DNA from: Diphasiastrum complanatum | Lineage: Eukaryota; Streptophyta; Lycopodiopsida; Lycopodiales; Lycopodiaceae | DNA length: 64,000 bases | NCBI GenBank assembly: GCA_029204225.1 | Contig: CM055103.1 | Location: forward strand, 5,001 to 69,000 | Reading direction: 5' to 3' | Shown: one piece after another, positions 1 through 10,189 of the stretch | Layout: each line of letters opens with the position of its first letter | Position numbering within the stretch: position 1 is the stretch's first letter | Notes under the pieces: generated by a model | The model's database searches: none | Told to the model about the DNA's origin: nothing | The model's input: only the letters and a program-made list of their open reading frames with translations | Made by a program: the position numbers and the translations under genes

Positions 1-99
1 AACATTATTAATAATTGTATAAGGTGCTACCTTATATTGAAAAACTATCTTTTGCTCCAAATCGTAACCATCCAGATATATCTGATCCTTAAGATAAGT

Positions 100-560
100 A
101 ATAATATCAGAATATAACGAATTTGTAGACGAAATCTCGAATAAATGTTTGTTTGGAAAATCATCATTGATAGAGTCTTTGGTTTTCCGATGTTGAGTTG
201 CAAAAGATAATCAACATTCGTATGATATCTTTCTTGACGAAGCTCTACTTGATAAGTGAATTCTTGCAGAAGTAGAACCCATCGAGCAATTCATCCTGAT
301 AGATCTGGTTTATTTACAAGATACTTAAGAGCATAATGATCCACATGAAAAATAAATGCATATCCCAACAAATAATGCCAAAATTTTTTAACAGTGAAAA
401 TCATGCCAAGTGCTTCCCTTTCTGTAGCCGAATAATTCTTCTCTGATGCACTGTGCTGTCGACTCACATAGTAGATGGGATGATCCTTCTTTTGGTCGTC
501 ATAGACAGACACCAATAGCAAATGCAGAAACATCCACATAACTATGAAATAAAATAGCCT
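100..560 (-). pseudogene. Gypsy-1 RNase H remnant
   Basis: RNase H domain following the RT, which would degrade the RNA strand of the RNA:DNA hybrid. Recognisable pieces are HPIYYVSR, NYSATEREALGMIF and a DHYALKYL segment, matching the plant gypsy pattern (YYxSR, NYxxTExELLA, TDHAALKYL). The aspartate of the TDH motif is shifted to an HVDH context. A stop codon follows PDLSG near 291, and the frame continues degenerately towards 100. Confidence 0.8.
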
Positions 561-599
561 AGTTGGGTGGTCTCAGAATAGGAGCATTGATCAACCTTT

Positions 600-1560
600 G
601 CTTTAGATCTTCGAATGCTTTCTACTGTTCATTTGTCCACAAGTATTCCACTTGTTTCTTCAGTAGATGTGTAAAAGAGGCAGCAATAGAAACGTGATTT
701 TGAATAAATCTCCTATAATAGCCAACATGCTCTAAGAAAGCTCTTAGTTCACGTAAATTGGTTGGTATCTGGAGATTCTTTATAAGCTCGACTTTATCTT
801 TGTCGACTTCTATTCCTCTGTTAGATATTCTGTGTCCAAGCAATATTCCTTCTTTCATACCAAAAAAACATTTCTCTAGACGAAGAGATAAACAAGTATC
901 TCGATACCTTTGCAATGTTAATTTCAGCTTCTACAGGTGTGTCTATATATCACTCTGTATACACAAAAATCATCAATAAATATTTCAAGAAAAGTTCTCA
1001 GGAAGGCAGCGAAAATTAACATCCTGATTCGTTGAAAAGTCGCTGGAGCGTTACAAAGACCAAAGGGCATTTTGTTGTAGGCATAAGTGCCCCAATCCGT
1101 AGTGAATGTGGTCTTTGAACAATCCTCCTTTTGCACTCCAACCTGATTATATCCAGAAAAGCCGTCACAGAAACTGTAACGCTCTTGACCAGCAACCTGA
1201 TCTAGGATGGAATCAGTGAAAGGCAGAGGATGATGGTCTTCCCTTGTGGCAGCATTGAGTTTGCGGGTATCCTGGCATATTCGTATTTTGCCAGTCTTCT
1301 TCTTTGGAACGACAACAATGGGTGAAACTCATTCACTACTTAAGATGGGATAGATTATACATGCCTTAAGGTGTTTGTTAAGTTCGTCCTTGACCATGAG
1401 AGAGTACTTAGGATTGAGACAATACTGTCTCTGTCAAATAGGTACAACATCTTTCTTAAGATCAATTCGGTGCTCTCCGAATTCCGTAGGTATACCCTTC
1501 AAATCGTCGAGTGACCAAGCAAAAATGTCTTAATACTCCTTCAATAGTTCAGTGAATTCC
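600..1560 (-). pseudogene. Gypsy-1 reverse transcriptase remnant
   Basis: RNA-directed DNA polymerase domain that would copy element RNA inside virus-like particles. Reading right to left one sees the conserved pre-RT segment (about 1500-1560), the fingers region with VVPKKKTGKIRICQDTRKLN-like residues near 1260-1330, the PFGLCNAPATFQ motif at about 1031-1075, and the catalytic FIDDF box at about 962-988. The thumb/connection part (LGHRISNRGIEVD, GYYRRFIQ) lies at about 700-850. Stop codons, for example near 1530 and in the ISLCIH-like stretch after FIDDF, and frame changes between segments make it non-functional. Both catalytic aspartates of the DD pair are still present. Confidence 0.85.
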
Positions 1561-1678
1561 ACTAACTCTGATTCTCCAAGTGACTTTGAAACATGCACAA
1601 ATCTGCCAGGTGCAAGTTCAATCAGTTTAGTAGAATCTGGTAATATGATACCTTCTGTCATACTGGCCTTAGTATGAA

Positions 1679-1950
1679 TTAGAATTAAAGTAGAATCATT
1701 GTGCTACTGTACTGTGGGTCCTATCAGTTGATAAGGATCAGTTGGCCTCGCCACGAGGCAAGTCGATGGGACACATGTCCCGCCAACGGCAACCTGAGTC
1801 ATGCATGGGTTGCCTAAGTGAACAACTATATGTACAGTGTAATTTCATTTTGAGAAATACAGTTGCCATGTGAGCTTGTTGTGGAGAGTGTTTTCTGTCT
1901 ATGTTACTATGTAGCATGATCTGTGTTCCTGTGCAAAGCAAATTCTAAGT
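1679..1950 (+). repeat. Copia-1 5' LTR
   Basis: Matches 9917-10189 along its whole length. Termini form an 8-bp inverted repeat (TTAGAATT / AATTCTAA) rather than the common TG/CA ends. The last bases directly precede the primer binding site. Confidence 0.9.
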
Positions 1951-1963
1951 TGGTATGAGAGCC
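1951..1963 (+). other. Copia-1 primer binding site
   Basis: TGGTATGAGAGCC immediately after the LTR differs by one base from the plant initiator tRNA-Met primer site (TGGTATCAGAGCC). It primes minus-strand DNA synthesis in this superfamily. Confidence 0.85.
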
Positions 1964-3241
1964 GTATAGGGAGTGTACACAGTACAACATCGTCGTTGAA
2001 GAGAGCTTCGGGAGAAGTGTCTTCTGAGAGTTCGGGGATTTACGACGGGTTGAAGACGGAAAGAGAAACACTGGTGCAGAGAGTTTAGCACACAAAAGTT
2101 TGGTCAGCTTGAGACTGTGTGAGGATTTAGAGACAAGGGTTGTCGACTGAATCAGAATCTCAACAAATGGAATTTTGAAATTCCGAAGCAGGCTATTTGG
2201 TGTTTGCAGTCAGTGTGTAGTCAATCAAACACCATTTGACAAACAGGTTGAAGCATCAGAGTTCTAGTAGTAGGGCGACCTCAGAGCAAGAGGATAGGCC
2301 TGTCAGAACACTGTGAATTGGAAGCCAAAAAAAGATTTGTGGAAAAAACCCTGGTCTGGGGTTTGGGAGCACAAAATCAGAGTTTTCTCTCTATACTAAT
2401 CTATTTTCCAAGCTGTAAAAATACGGAGGAGGGCGTCCTAACAGTGTGAGTCTAATCAGAAGAGGCTGTGGACAACCGCGACTCGGAGAGAGAGAGAGAT
2501 GGTTGAAAAACCTTCAAGGAAGCCATAGCTGAAAACGTAGAGGGAAGCTGGCCACGAGCAGGGAGGTCGCGACTCAGTTTGCGTGAGGAACCAAAGAGAT
2601 GGCATAGTGCTTCAAAGTGAATAGTGCTTACAAGACTCTCCATCAGTGCACAAGAGTGTATAGATCCGTTGGATAGAGAAGTTTCAAGATCAACGGCTCA
2701 GATTGTGCTACCCAGGAGAGATATCCATAGTTGGATGAAAATCAACCATTGGATGGAGTCTGAAGGGTTGCTGAAGAGGGCCCTAAAGAAGCGAAGTGCA
2801 TTTTGGCCTTCAACTTCATTAAAAAATTTCATACTGAAATGGGAGTTGGATCCCTTCACAAGTGAAGAGTAAAGTTTCTTCAAGGTGAAGAAACAGCTCA
2901 AAAACTAGAAAAGTCCCTATTTTTGGGTCCTTTGTCCGTTTTGACCCAAACGAAAGGCTGTAACCTCCAAATGAAGGGCACTCAGACTGTACCTGCAAGT
3001 ACGGTACAACAAAACAGAGTGATTGCAGTGGAGAAAGTGTTCGGAGTGCACCAGAAGTGATTTCACCGTTCCACTGGGCACGTAGTTGGGAGTTGACGAC
3101 TGAGTGCATTTCAGAAGGCAATGCCGATTTGGCTTTCAAATTGGTGAGAAAGCGGCGAGTGACCTGGTAAGGAAAAAAGTGCAGGTCATTATTTTCAACT
3201 TCTAACATCATTGTTGGCCTCGGCATACTGCTTTTAGAAGG
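1964..3241 (+). other. Copia-1 leader, no gene recognised
   Basis: About 1.3 kb between primer site and recognisable gag. The N-terminal part of gag usual for copia elements is not readable here. A short GA run sits near 2484-2498. Otherwise I see no domain, repeat or RNA gene. Confidence 0.6.
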
Positions 3242-3960
3242 CCGCCAAATGAAGCGGATATCAAAGTGTTCGATAAAAAGATGAGGAAAGCTTTGACCTT
3301 CATTAACTTGTCAGTGAAGGACCACATCATTACCCACATTTGTGATGCTGTTACACCCAGACAGGCATGGGATGTGCTAAAGGAGCAGTTTGAGACGTCA
3401 AATCCATCAAGAATCATGTTTTCGAAGCCAAAGATGAATAGCGCCCGCATGAAGCAAGGAGAGCACATTCAGACGTACATGACCAGAATCAAGACAATGA
3501 GGGATGAATTGCATTCTATTGGTGAGCGCATACGTGACGTGGAGTTGGTGCACAATGCATTGTGTGGCATTGTAGAACCCTATTAGATTTTTGTGAGTGG
3601 AATAGAATCAAGAGAAAGATTGCCAACCTTTGATGAGCTCACAAGAATCTTGATGCAGGAAGAGCAACGGTGAGAAATGGTGAAAGCTAGACGTCAAAAT
3701 ACTGACGATCAAGCACTTGCGACATGCCAAAAACAAGGCAAGGGCAAGGACCAGAAGAGTCTAAGCAGCAATTTGCCAAGTTTCAGGAGGATGAGGGATC
3801 TTCTAGTAAGACGAAAAAAAAAGACAAGTGCTTCCATTGTGGTAAAAAGGGTCATTAGAAGAGTGAATGTTGCAAATTCCTGGCAGAACAAGGTAAGGGA
3901 AAACCAAAACAAGCAGGTAACCTTGTTGATGAGAGTGAGATTGAAGACTCTAGCATCTTC
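3242..3960 (+). pseudogene. Copia-1 gag remnant with zinc knuckle
   Basis: Gag is the capsid/nucleocapsid protein that packages element RNA. The 3242-3586 frame reads like the copia Gag core (PNEADIKVFDKKM, TPRQAWDVLKEQFE, MRDELHSIGERI). A TAG at 3584 and a TGA at about 3674 interrupt it, and a frameshift near 3790-3808 precedes the CCHC zinc knuckle at 3829-3870 (CFHCGKKGH, stop, KSEC). The knuckle keeps all four metal ligands but has a TAG just after its histidine. The N-terminus is missing. Confidence 0.85.
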
Positions 3961-4345
3961 ATATCTGCATTGTCATCTAACCAAGATGATCAAGCATGGT
4001 ATATTGACTCGGGAGCCACAAGACACATGATAGGTAACAAGAATTGGTTCAGTAGTTTGAAAGTGTTGGATAATGGAATGTCCATTTCACAAGCAAATGG
4101 TGAGGTGTGCAAGATCAAGGGGATAGGCACTGTTTCAATCCAACTACCTGATGGCAAAAGCAGGATGATCAAGGAGGTACTTTACGTACCAAGTTTGCAA
4201 AAAAATCTACTTTCTGTTGGAGTCATTACTGATCAAAAGTTGAAAGTAGAATCTGCCCATGATCGTTGCTTTGTGAAAGATGTGAACCAAAAGTTCAAAG
4301 TTATTGCGGATCGAGTAAGGGGGAGCCCAATACAAAATTGTAAAG
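3961..4345 (+). pseudogene. Copia-1 protease remnant
   Basis: Aspartic protease that processes the Gag-Pol polyprotein. The active-site motif appears as WYIDSGATRHM at about 3994-4026, followed by the usual copia stretch ending in VLYVPSLQKNLLSVG. The frame is the same as that of the zinc knuckle. It stops at about 4350 after a frameshift, and the next domain is in another frame. Confidence 0.85.
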
Positions 4346-4346
4346 G

Positions 4347-5230
4347 TTGAATGCTACAATTAAGGGGCAACATGGACTTGTATCGTCCATTCCATCGCAA
4401 ACTGAGTTGTGGCATAAGAGGCTTGGTCACTTGAACTTGGGAAGCCTTAGTTTGATGAGAAGATTGGAGATGGTAAAAGGATTGCCTACCATAGAAGATC
4501 ACTTGAAATCGATGTGCGAATCTTGTGTATATGGGAAGCAGCATCAAGAGAAGTTCAATAAAGTGGTGTTGCAAGAGCAAAGAACATCCTGGATTTAATC
4601 CACACAGATTTATGCGGGCCTATAAGGACCATGTCCTTGGGTAAAGCCTTTTATTTCATGACCTTTATTGATGATATGTCACGTAAGATGTGGATCTATT
4701 TCTTGAAGAAGAAATCAGATGCATTCGACAACTTCAAGAGCTTCAAAGCATTGGTCAAAAATCAGACAGGTAGGAAGATCAAACTTCTAAGATCATATAG
4801 TGGAGGTGAGTACAAGTCTAATGACTTCAATGTCTAATGACTTCAATGATCTTTGTGATCAATGTGGGATTAAAAGACAATTTACGCAAGTTCATACTCC
4901 TGCTCTCAATGGTGTAGCTGAGCGCAAGAATCGTACGACTGTGAAAAGTGCCAGATCTATGCTAGTTGAGATGAAACTACCAAAAGATTTTTGGTCAGAA
5001 GCATGCAGTACGGCAGTCTATCTTCAAAACAAAAGTCCTACCTTTGCCATACCAAAGATAACACTTGAGAAATCATTCACGAAGAAGAAGCCAAAGGAGA
5101 ACAACTTGTGAATATTTGGATGTAAGGCCTTTGTACACGTTCCTAAGAAAGAGAGACATAAACTTGATGTGAAAGCTATCAAGTGCATATTCCTAGGATA
5201 TGATGATCGTGTGAAGGGCTATAGATGTTT
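4347..5230 (+). pseudogene. Copia-1 integrase, copy 1
   Basis: Integrase that would join element DNA to the target. The N-terminal HHCC finger is readable (LWHKRLGHLNLG, MCESCVYGK, 4408-4540). The catalytic core has HTDLC near 4600, then LRSYSGGEYKS near 4790-4815 where family members have RSDSGGEY: the second catalytic Asp is Tyr. NGVAERKNR near 4909 keeps the catalytic Glu. A frameshift near 4560 and a 16-bp tandem duplication (4816-4831 / 4832-4847) break the frame. The core ends with the GYDDRVKGYR segment. Confidence 0.85.
4816..4847 (+). repeat. 16-bp tandem duplication in integrase copy 1
   Basis: The unit GTCTAATGACTTCAAT occurs twice in a row. Copy 2 of the pol region has it once (near 7447-7462). 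Sixteen bases is not a multiple of three, so it shifts the frame. Confidence 0.9.
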
Positions 5231-7138
5231 TGATCCAGTGGAAAACAAAATCCATGTAAGTCGTGATGTTATCTTTGATGAATCCAAGATGTATGAAGAC
5301 GAGGATGCTGAGAAGATAGATACATCCGGTGGGAAAGATGGTATAGTGAGGATACCACCTGATGATGATCCATTCATTGACCTTCCAAGTGATGAAAAAG
5401 AGGATACATCTCAAGATACTACTACTCAACCTCAAGAGACAGGTTGGAGAGGTAGGGACAAACCTTTTGATGCAAGAAGAATTGAAGTTGCAGGTGACAA
5501 ACGCAAGGAGAAGGATGTACAGTGGAATACATTTTCACCAGGAAGCTGATCACCTAAAAAGAAGCTCCCTAAGTGGTTTGAGAGATTGTTGGAGAGCCGT
5601 GACATGGATCAATTTCCAGGATCATCTAGCCAGGGAGAGCTACGAAGATCAACAAGAGAGAAAACACAACCTAAAAGGTATGAAGCAAATTATGCTCTCC
5701 TATCTAGCATTATTCAAAGCAAAGAACCTTCGACTTATGGTGAAGCGAAGGATGATGACATTTGGGTCAAGGCCATGGGAGGGAGATGGAGTCAATTGCT
5801 AAGCATAGCACATGGGACTTAGTAGAACCACCAATTGGCAAGAAACCCATTGGTTGCAAATGAGTATACAGGACCAAGTGCCATGCAGATGGAAGTATAG
5901 CAAAGCACAAGGCAAGATTGGTGATCAAAGGGTATGCACAAAGTAAAGGCATTGACTATGAGGAGACCTTTGCGCCAGTATGTAAGTGGAATACTCTACA
6001 TCTACTTGTTGCTTTAGCTTCACATTTTGGTTGGCCTTTGCATCATATGGATGTGAAATCTGCTTTTCTAAATGGTGAGTTAGAAGAAGAGGTGTTCATG
6101 GATCAACCTGAAGACTTTGTAATGAAGGGACAAGAAAATAAAGTATGTCGCTTGAAGAAAGCGCTTTATGGTCTTAAACAGGCACCACGTGCATGGTATT
6201 GCAGGATTGATGCCTACTTTCATTCAAAGGGGATGGTGAGAACACATTCTGATCCAAATCTATATGTCTTATGCTTTGATGGGATGGTTGCTTTGATTGC
6301 TCTTTATGTTGATGACTTGATTATTACGGGAAATAATCAAGAGTTCCTAGCAAGGCACATTCATAGGAAGAAGTCTAATGACACTATTGAAAAGGGTGAC
6401 TTTGATGGGTTTAGATAGCTTACAATGGTGGACGAGAACTTACTTTAGGGTCCTTCATTCAATCAAAATATGGGATTTTAGATTGTGGAGGGTTTCCATG
6501 TCACCCACCACAGGCATGAAGAGTGGATGATACAATGTTGTGCCTGCTTAATAGATATGGTCAAGAAAGACCTCATGGAACAATTCGAAATGACAGATCT
6601 CAGCCTGATGCATTATTGCCTTGGAGTAGAGGTGTGGCAAAAAGGACACGAAGTGGGTTTAACACAGGTGAAGTATGTCAAAGAGTTGCTACACAGGTTT
6701 AGGTTGTAGGATTGCAAACCAGTGAATACTCCTATTAAACCAACTAAAAAGCTTTCTAAGCTTGATGAGTCACAATCATTTGATGCTACATTGTATAGGC
6801 AGTTAGTAGGGAGCTTGATTTACCTTACCACAACTAGACCAGATATATGCTATGATGTTGGCATTGTAAGTCAGTTTATGGCAGCACCTACGGAAACGCA
6901 TTGGAAGGCAACTAAACACATTTTGCGTTATGTGAAAGGCACTTTAGAGTATGGCTTGATTTACATGAAGCATGATGGTTTACCTGAGTTGTGTGGCTAT
7001 GTGGATGCGGACTGGGGAGGTGACTATGATGATCGCAAATCTACCACAGGGTATGTATTCTAGTTTTGTGGTAGTTGCTTTTCCTGGTCTAGTAAGAAGC
7101 AAAGTACAATTGCTTTTTCCACCATAGAGGCATGAAAA
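5231..7138 (+). pseudogene. Copia-1 reverse transcriptase and partial RNase H, copy 1
   Basis: An acidic linker (EDEDAEK, DDDPFIDLPSDE) is followed by a copia [15 protein letters not shown] near 5960, MDVKSAFLNGELEEEVFMDQ near 6045, LKKALYGLKQAPRAWY near 6150, and catalytic YVDD at 6305-6316. A 204-bp foreign insert (6344-6547) sits ten residues after YVDD. RNase H starts with CGYVDADWGGDYDDRKSTTGYVF near 6990-7062, where a TAG follows. The domain ends at 7138, at the junction with the second pol copy, before its last catalytic residues. Frameshifts also occur near 5785 and 6709. Confidence 0.85.
6344..6547 (+). other. 204-bp insertion of unknown origin in RT copy 1
   Basis: Sequence homologous to copy 2 stops after AAATAATCAAGAG (ending 6343) and resumes at about 6548 (TAATAGATATGGTCAAG). 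The inserted stretch has no resemblance to the rest of the element, no obvious terminal repeats and no clear target duplication. It contains several stops. I do not recognise it. Confidence 0.75.
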
Positions 7139-7840
7139 TCAATGTGCGAATCATGTGTACATGGAAAGTAGCATCGAGAGAAGTTCAATAAATGGGGTGT
7201 TGCAAGAGCAAAGAACATCCTGGATTTAATTCACACAGATTTATGTGGGCCTATGAGGACCATGTCCTTAGGTAAAGCCTTCTATTTCATGACCTTTATT
7301 GATGATATGTCACGTAAGACGTGGATCTACTTCTTGAAGAAGAAATCAGATGCATTTGACAACTTCAAGAGCTTCAAAGCATTGGTCGAAAATCAGACAG
7401 GTAGGAAGATCAAAGTCCTAAGATCAGATAGTGGAGACAAGTACAAGTCTAATGACTTCAATGATCTTTGTGATCAATGTGGGATTAAAAGACAAATTAC
7501 GCAAGCTCATACTCCTGCTCTCAATGGTGTAGCCAAGCGCAAGAATCATACGATTGTGGAAAGTGCTAGATCTATGCTAGCTGAGATGAAACTACCAAAG
7601 GATTTTTGGTCAGAAGCATGCAGTATGGCAGTCTATCTTCAAAATAGAAGTACTACCATTGTCATACCAAAGATAACACCTGAGGAAGCATTCACGAAGA
7701 AGAAGCCAAAGGTGAACCACTTGCGAATCTTTGGATGTAAAGCCTTTGTACACGTTTCTAAGGAAGAGAGACGTAAACTTGATGTAAAAGCTATCAAGTG
7801 TATATTCCTAGGATATGATGATCGTGTATAGATGTTTTGA
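7139..7840 (+). pseudogene. Copia-1 integrase, copy 2
   Basis: Second integrase. It begins inside the HHCC finger (MCESCVHGK, with a TAG after the lysine). From 7190 on it is open through the catalytic core: HTDLCGPMRTMS, RSDSGDKYKSNDF (second Asp kept) and NGVAKRKNHT near 7530-7560, where the catalytic Glu of NGVAERKNR is Lys. An 8-base deletion near 7828 relative to copy 1 gives a TAG right after GYDDRV. Copy 1 lost the Asp instead, so neither copy has a complete catalytic triad. Confidence 0.85.
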
Positions 7841-9393
7841 TCCAGTGGAAAACAAAGTCCATATAAGCCGTGATGTTATTTTTGATGAGTCCAAGATGTA
7901 TGAAGACGAGGATGCTGAGAAGATAGAGACATCCAGTGGGAAAGATGGTATAGTGAGGATACCACCTGATGATGATCCATTCATTGACATTCCGAATGAT
8001 GAACATGAGGATACATCTCAAGATACTACTACTCAACCTCAAGAGACAGGTTGGAGAGGTAGGGACAAACCTTTTGGTGAAAGAAGGATTGAAATTGCAG
8101 GTGAAAAACGCAAGGGGAAGGATGTACCGTGGGATACATTTTCACCAGGAAGCCGATCACCCGATAGGAAGCTCCCTAAGTGGTTTGAGATATTGTTGGA
8201 GAGCCACGACATGGATGACTTTCCAGGATCATCTAGCCCGGGAGAGCTACGAAGATCAACAAGAGAGAAGACACAACCTGAGAGGTATGAAGCAAATTAT
8301 GCTCTCTTATCTAGCATTATTCAAAGAAAAGAACCTTCGACTTATGGTGAAGCGAAGGATGATGACATTTGGCTCAAGGCCATGGGAGAGGAGATGGAGT
8401 CAATTGCTAAGCATAGCACATGGGACTTAGTAGGACCACCAGTTGGCAAGAAACCCATTGGTTGCAAATGGGTATACAAGACTAAGTACCATCAGATGGA
8501 AGTATAGCAAAGGACAAGGCAAGATTGGTGATCAAAGGGTATGAACAAAGCAAAGGCATTGACTATGAGGAGACCTTTGCGCCGGTATGTAAGTGGAATA
8601 CTCTATGTCTACTTGTTGCTTTAGCTTCACATTTTGGTTGGCCTTTGCATCAGATGGATGTAAAATCTGCTTTTTTGAATGGTGAGTTGGAAGAAGAGGT
8701 GTTCATGGATCAACTTGAAGGCTTTGTAGCGAAGGGACAGGAAAATAAGTATGTTGCTTGAAGAAAGCGCTTTATGGTCTTAAACAGGCACCACGTGTGT
8801 GGTATAGTAGGATTGATGCCTACTTTCGTTCACAGGGGATGGTGAGAACACACTCTGATCCCAATCTATATGTCTTATGCTTTGATGGTATGGTTGCTTT
8901 GATTGCTCTTTATGTTGATGACTTGATTATTATGGGAAATAATCAAGAGATTATAGATATGATCAAGAAAGACCTCATGGAACAATTCGAGATGACAGAT
9001 CTCAGCCTGATGCATTATTGCCTTGAAGTAGAGGTGTGGCAAAAAGGACACGAAGTGGATTTAACACATGTGAAGTATGACAAAGAGTTGCTACACAGGT
9101 TTAGGTTGCAAGATTGCAAACCAGTAAATACTCCTATTGAACCAGGTAAAAAGCTTTCTAAGCTTGATGAGTCACAGTCATTTGATGCTACGCTGTATAG
9201 GCAGTTAGTAGGGATCTTGATTTACCTAACCCTAAACCCTAAACCAAATATATGCTATGTTGTTGGCATTGTAAGTCAGTTTATGGTAGCACCTACGGAA
9301 ACGCATTGGAAGGTAGCTAAACACATCTTGCGTTATGTAAAAGGCACTTCAGAGTTTGGCTTGATTTAAAGGAAGCATGATGGTTTACCTGAG
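7841..9393 (+). pseudogene. Copia-1 reverse transcriptase, copy 2
   Basis: Acidic linker and RT in three frame segments. 7815-8507 holds the linker and the RT start (WDLVGPPVGKKPIGCKWVYK). 8525-8761 holds [13 protein letters not shown] and MDVKSAFLNGELEEEVF. 8758-9369 holds KKALYGLKQAPRVWY and intact YVDD at 8911-8922. Single-base deletions relative to copy 1 occur near 8492 and 8750. A telomere-like tract replaces the TTTRPDICY segment at 9225-9245. A TAA at 9367 ends the frame just before RNase H. This copy lacks the 204-bp insert. Confidence 0.85.
9225..9245 (+). repeat. Short telomere-like tract inside RT copy 2
   Basis: A tract of CCCTAAA units (two full plus partial) stands where copy 1 (near 6822-6840) has ordinary RT sequence. 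It adds three bases and keeps the frame open. CCCTAAA is the complement of the plant telomere repeat TTTAGGG. Confidence 0.75.
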
Positions 9394-9864
9394 TTGTGTG
9401 GCTATGTGGATGCGGATTGGGGAGGTGACTATGATGATCGTAGATCCACCACGGGGTATGTATTCCAGTTTTGTGGTAGTTGCTTTTCCTGGTCTAGTAA
9501 GAAGCAAAGTACAATTGCTCTTTTCACCACAGAAGCAGAGTATAAGTCAATGTGTAGTGCAGCACATGAAGCTATATGATTGAGACAAATCTTGGAAGAA
9601 GTTGGCATGATGCAGAAAAATCCCACGACATTACATAGCGACAATCAAAGTGGCATTCAGCTAGCAAAGAATCCAGTGTTCCATGCAAGAACTAAACACA
9701 TTGAGATTCAGTATTACTTTATACGTGGGAGGCTGCTGAGTCGTGAAATTCATGTTGTTCATTGTAGCACAAAAGAACAACTAGCGGATATTTTCACTAA
9801 GCCACTTGTTGAAGAAAAGTTTGATAAGTTTAGGTCAAAGCTTTCTGTACTTAAAGTTTGTTAA
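9394..9864 (+). pseudogene. Copia-1 RNase H, copy 2
   Basis: The complete RNase H end of the polyprotein: CGYVDADWGGDYDD, SWSSKKQSTIALFTTEAEY, a TGA at 9577-9579, then LHSDNQSGIQLAKNPVFHARTKHIE and the terminal EQLADIFTKPL segment, stopping at 9862-9864. The acidic metal-binding positions (D in VDADW, E in TEAEY, D in HSDNQ) are present. The internal TGA is the only break in this stretch. Confidence 0.85.
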
Positions 9865-9904
9865 CTTTAAAGCTATGTATATGACTGTATAAAGTAGACT
9901 CTAC

Positions 9905-9916
9905 TTTGGGAGAGAG
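9905..9916 (+). other. Copia-1 polypurine tract
   Basis: TTTGGGAGAGAG directly before the 3' LTR, the position where plus-strand DNA synthesis is primed. Confidence 0.8.
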
Positions 9917-10189
9917 TTAGAATTAAAGTAAAATAATTGTGCTATTGTACTGTGGGTCCTATCAGCTGATAAAGACCAGTTGGCCTCGCCACGAGGCAAG
10001 TGCATGGGACATGCATCCCACCAACGACAAACTGGGTCATGCATGGGTTACCTGAGTGAACAACTATATGTACAGTGTAATTTCATTTTGAGAAATACAG
10101 TTGCCATGTGAGCTTGCTGTGGAGAGTGTTTTTCTGTCTGTGTTACTGTGTAGCATGATCTGTGTTCCTGTGCAAAGCAAATTCTAAGT
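9917..10189 (+). repeat. Copia-1 3' LTR
   Basis: Partner of 1679-1950 with about 22 differences, including a clustered block around 10000-10020. It has the same TTAGAATT / AATTCTAA termini. Satellite sequence begins immediately after it. Confidence 0.9.

Larger units (their letters stand above)
1..1676 (-). mobile_element. Gypsy-1, decayed Ty3/gypsy pol fragment
   Basis: Minus-strand remains of a Ty3/gypsy polyprotein in the usual order for that superfamily: upstream RT region near 1560, RT core, then RNase H towards position 100. The frame is broken by several stops and shifts. No LTR or primer site belonging to it is visible, so the element is truncated by the left window edge and by Copia-1 on the right. 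The clade is uncertain; the sequence before the RT looks more like a non-chromodomain lineage, but this is inference. Confidence 0.85.
4509..9546 (+). repeat. Tandem duplication of the Copia-1 pol region
   Basis: The segment 4509-7138 (late HHCC finger through mid RNase H) is repeated at 7139-9546, apart from the 204-bp insert present only in the first copy. Comparing 4621-4815 with 7252-7446 I count about 13 mismatches in 195 bases. The joint at 7139-7146 (TCAATGTG) lies where the RNase H parent has the same eight bases (9547-9554) and the integrase parent has TCGATGTG (4509-4516). Confidence 0.85.
1679..10189 (+). mobile_element. Copia-1, old Ty1/copia element with duplicated pol
   Basis: Two related LTRs of about 272 bp bracket a tRNA-iMet-like primer site, gag, protease, integrase, RT, partial RNase H, then a second integrase, RT and RNase H, and a polypurine tract. 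The integrase-before-RT order is diagnostic of Ty1/copia. About 22 differences between the LTRs (roughly 8 percent by eye) make it the oldest LTR pair here. No target-site duplication is visible: the left flank is gypsy sequence and the right flank is satellite, so the locus has probably been rearranged or the element is recombinant. Many stops and frameshifts rule out autonomous activity. Confidence 0.9.
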
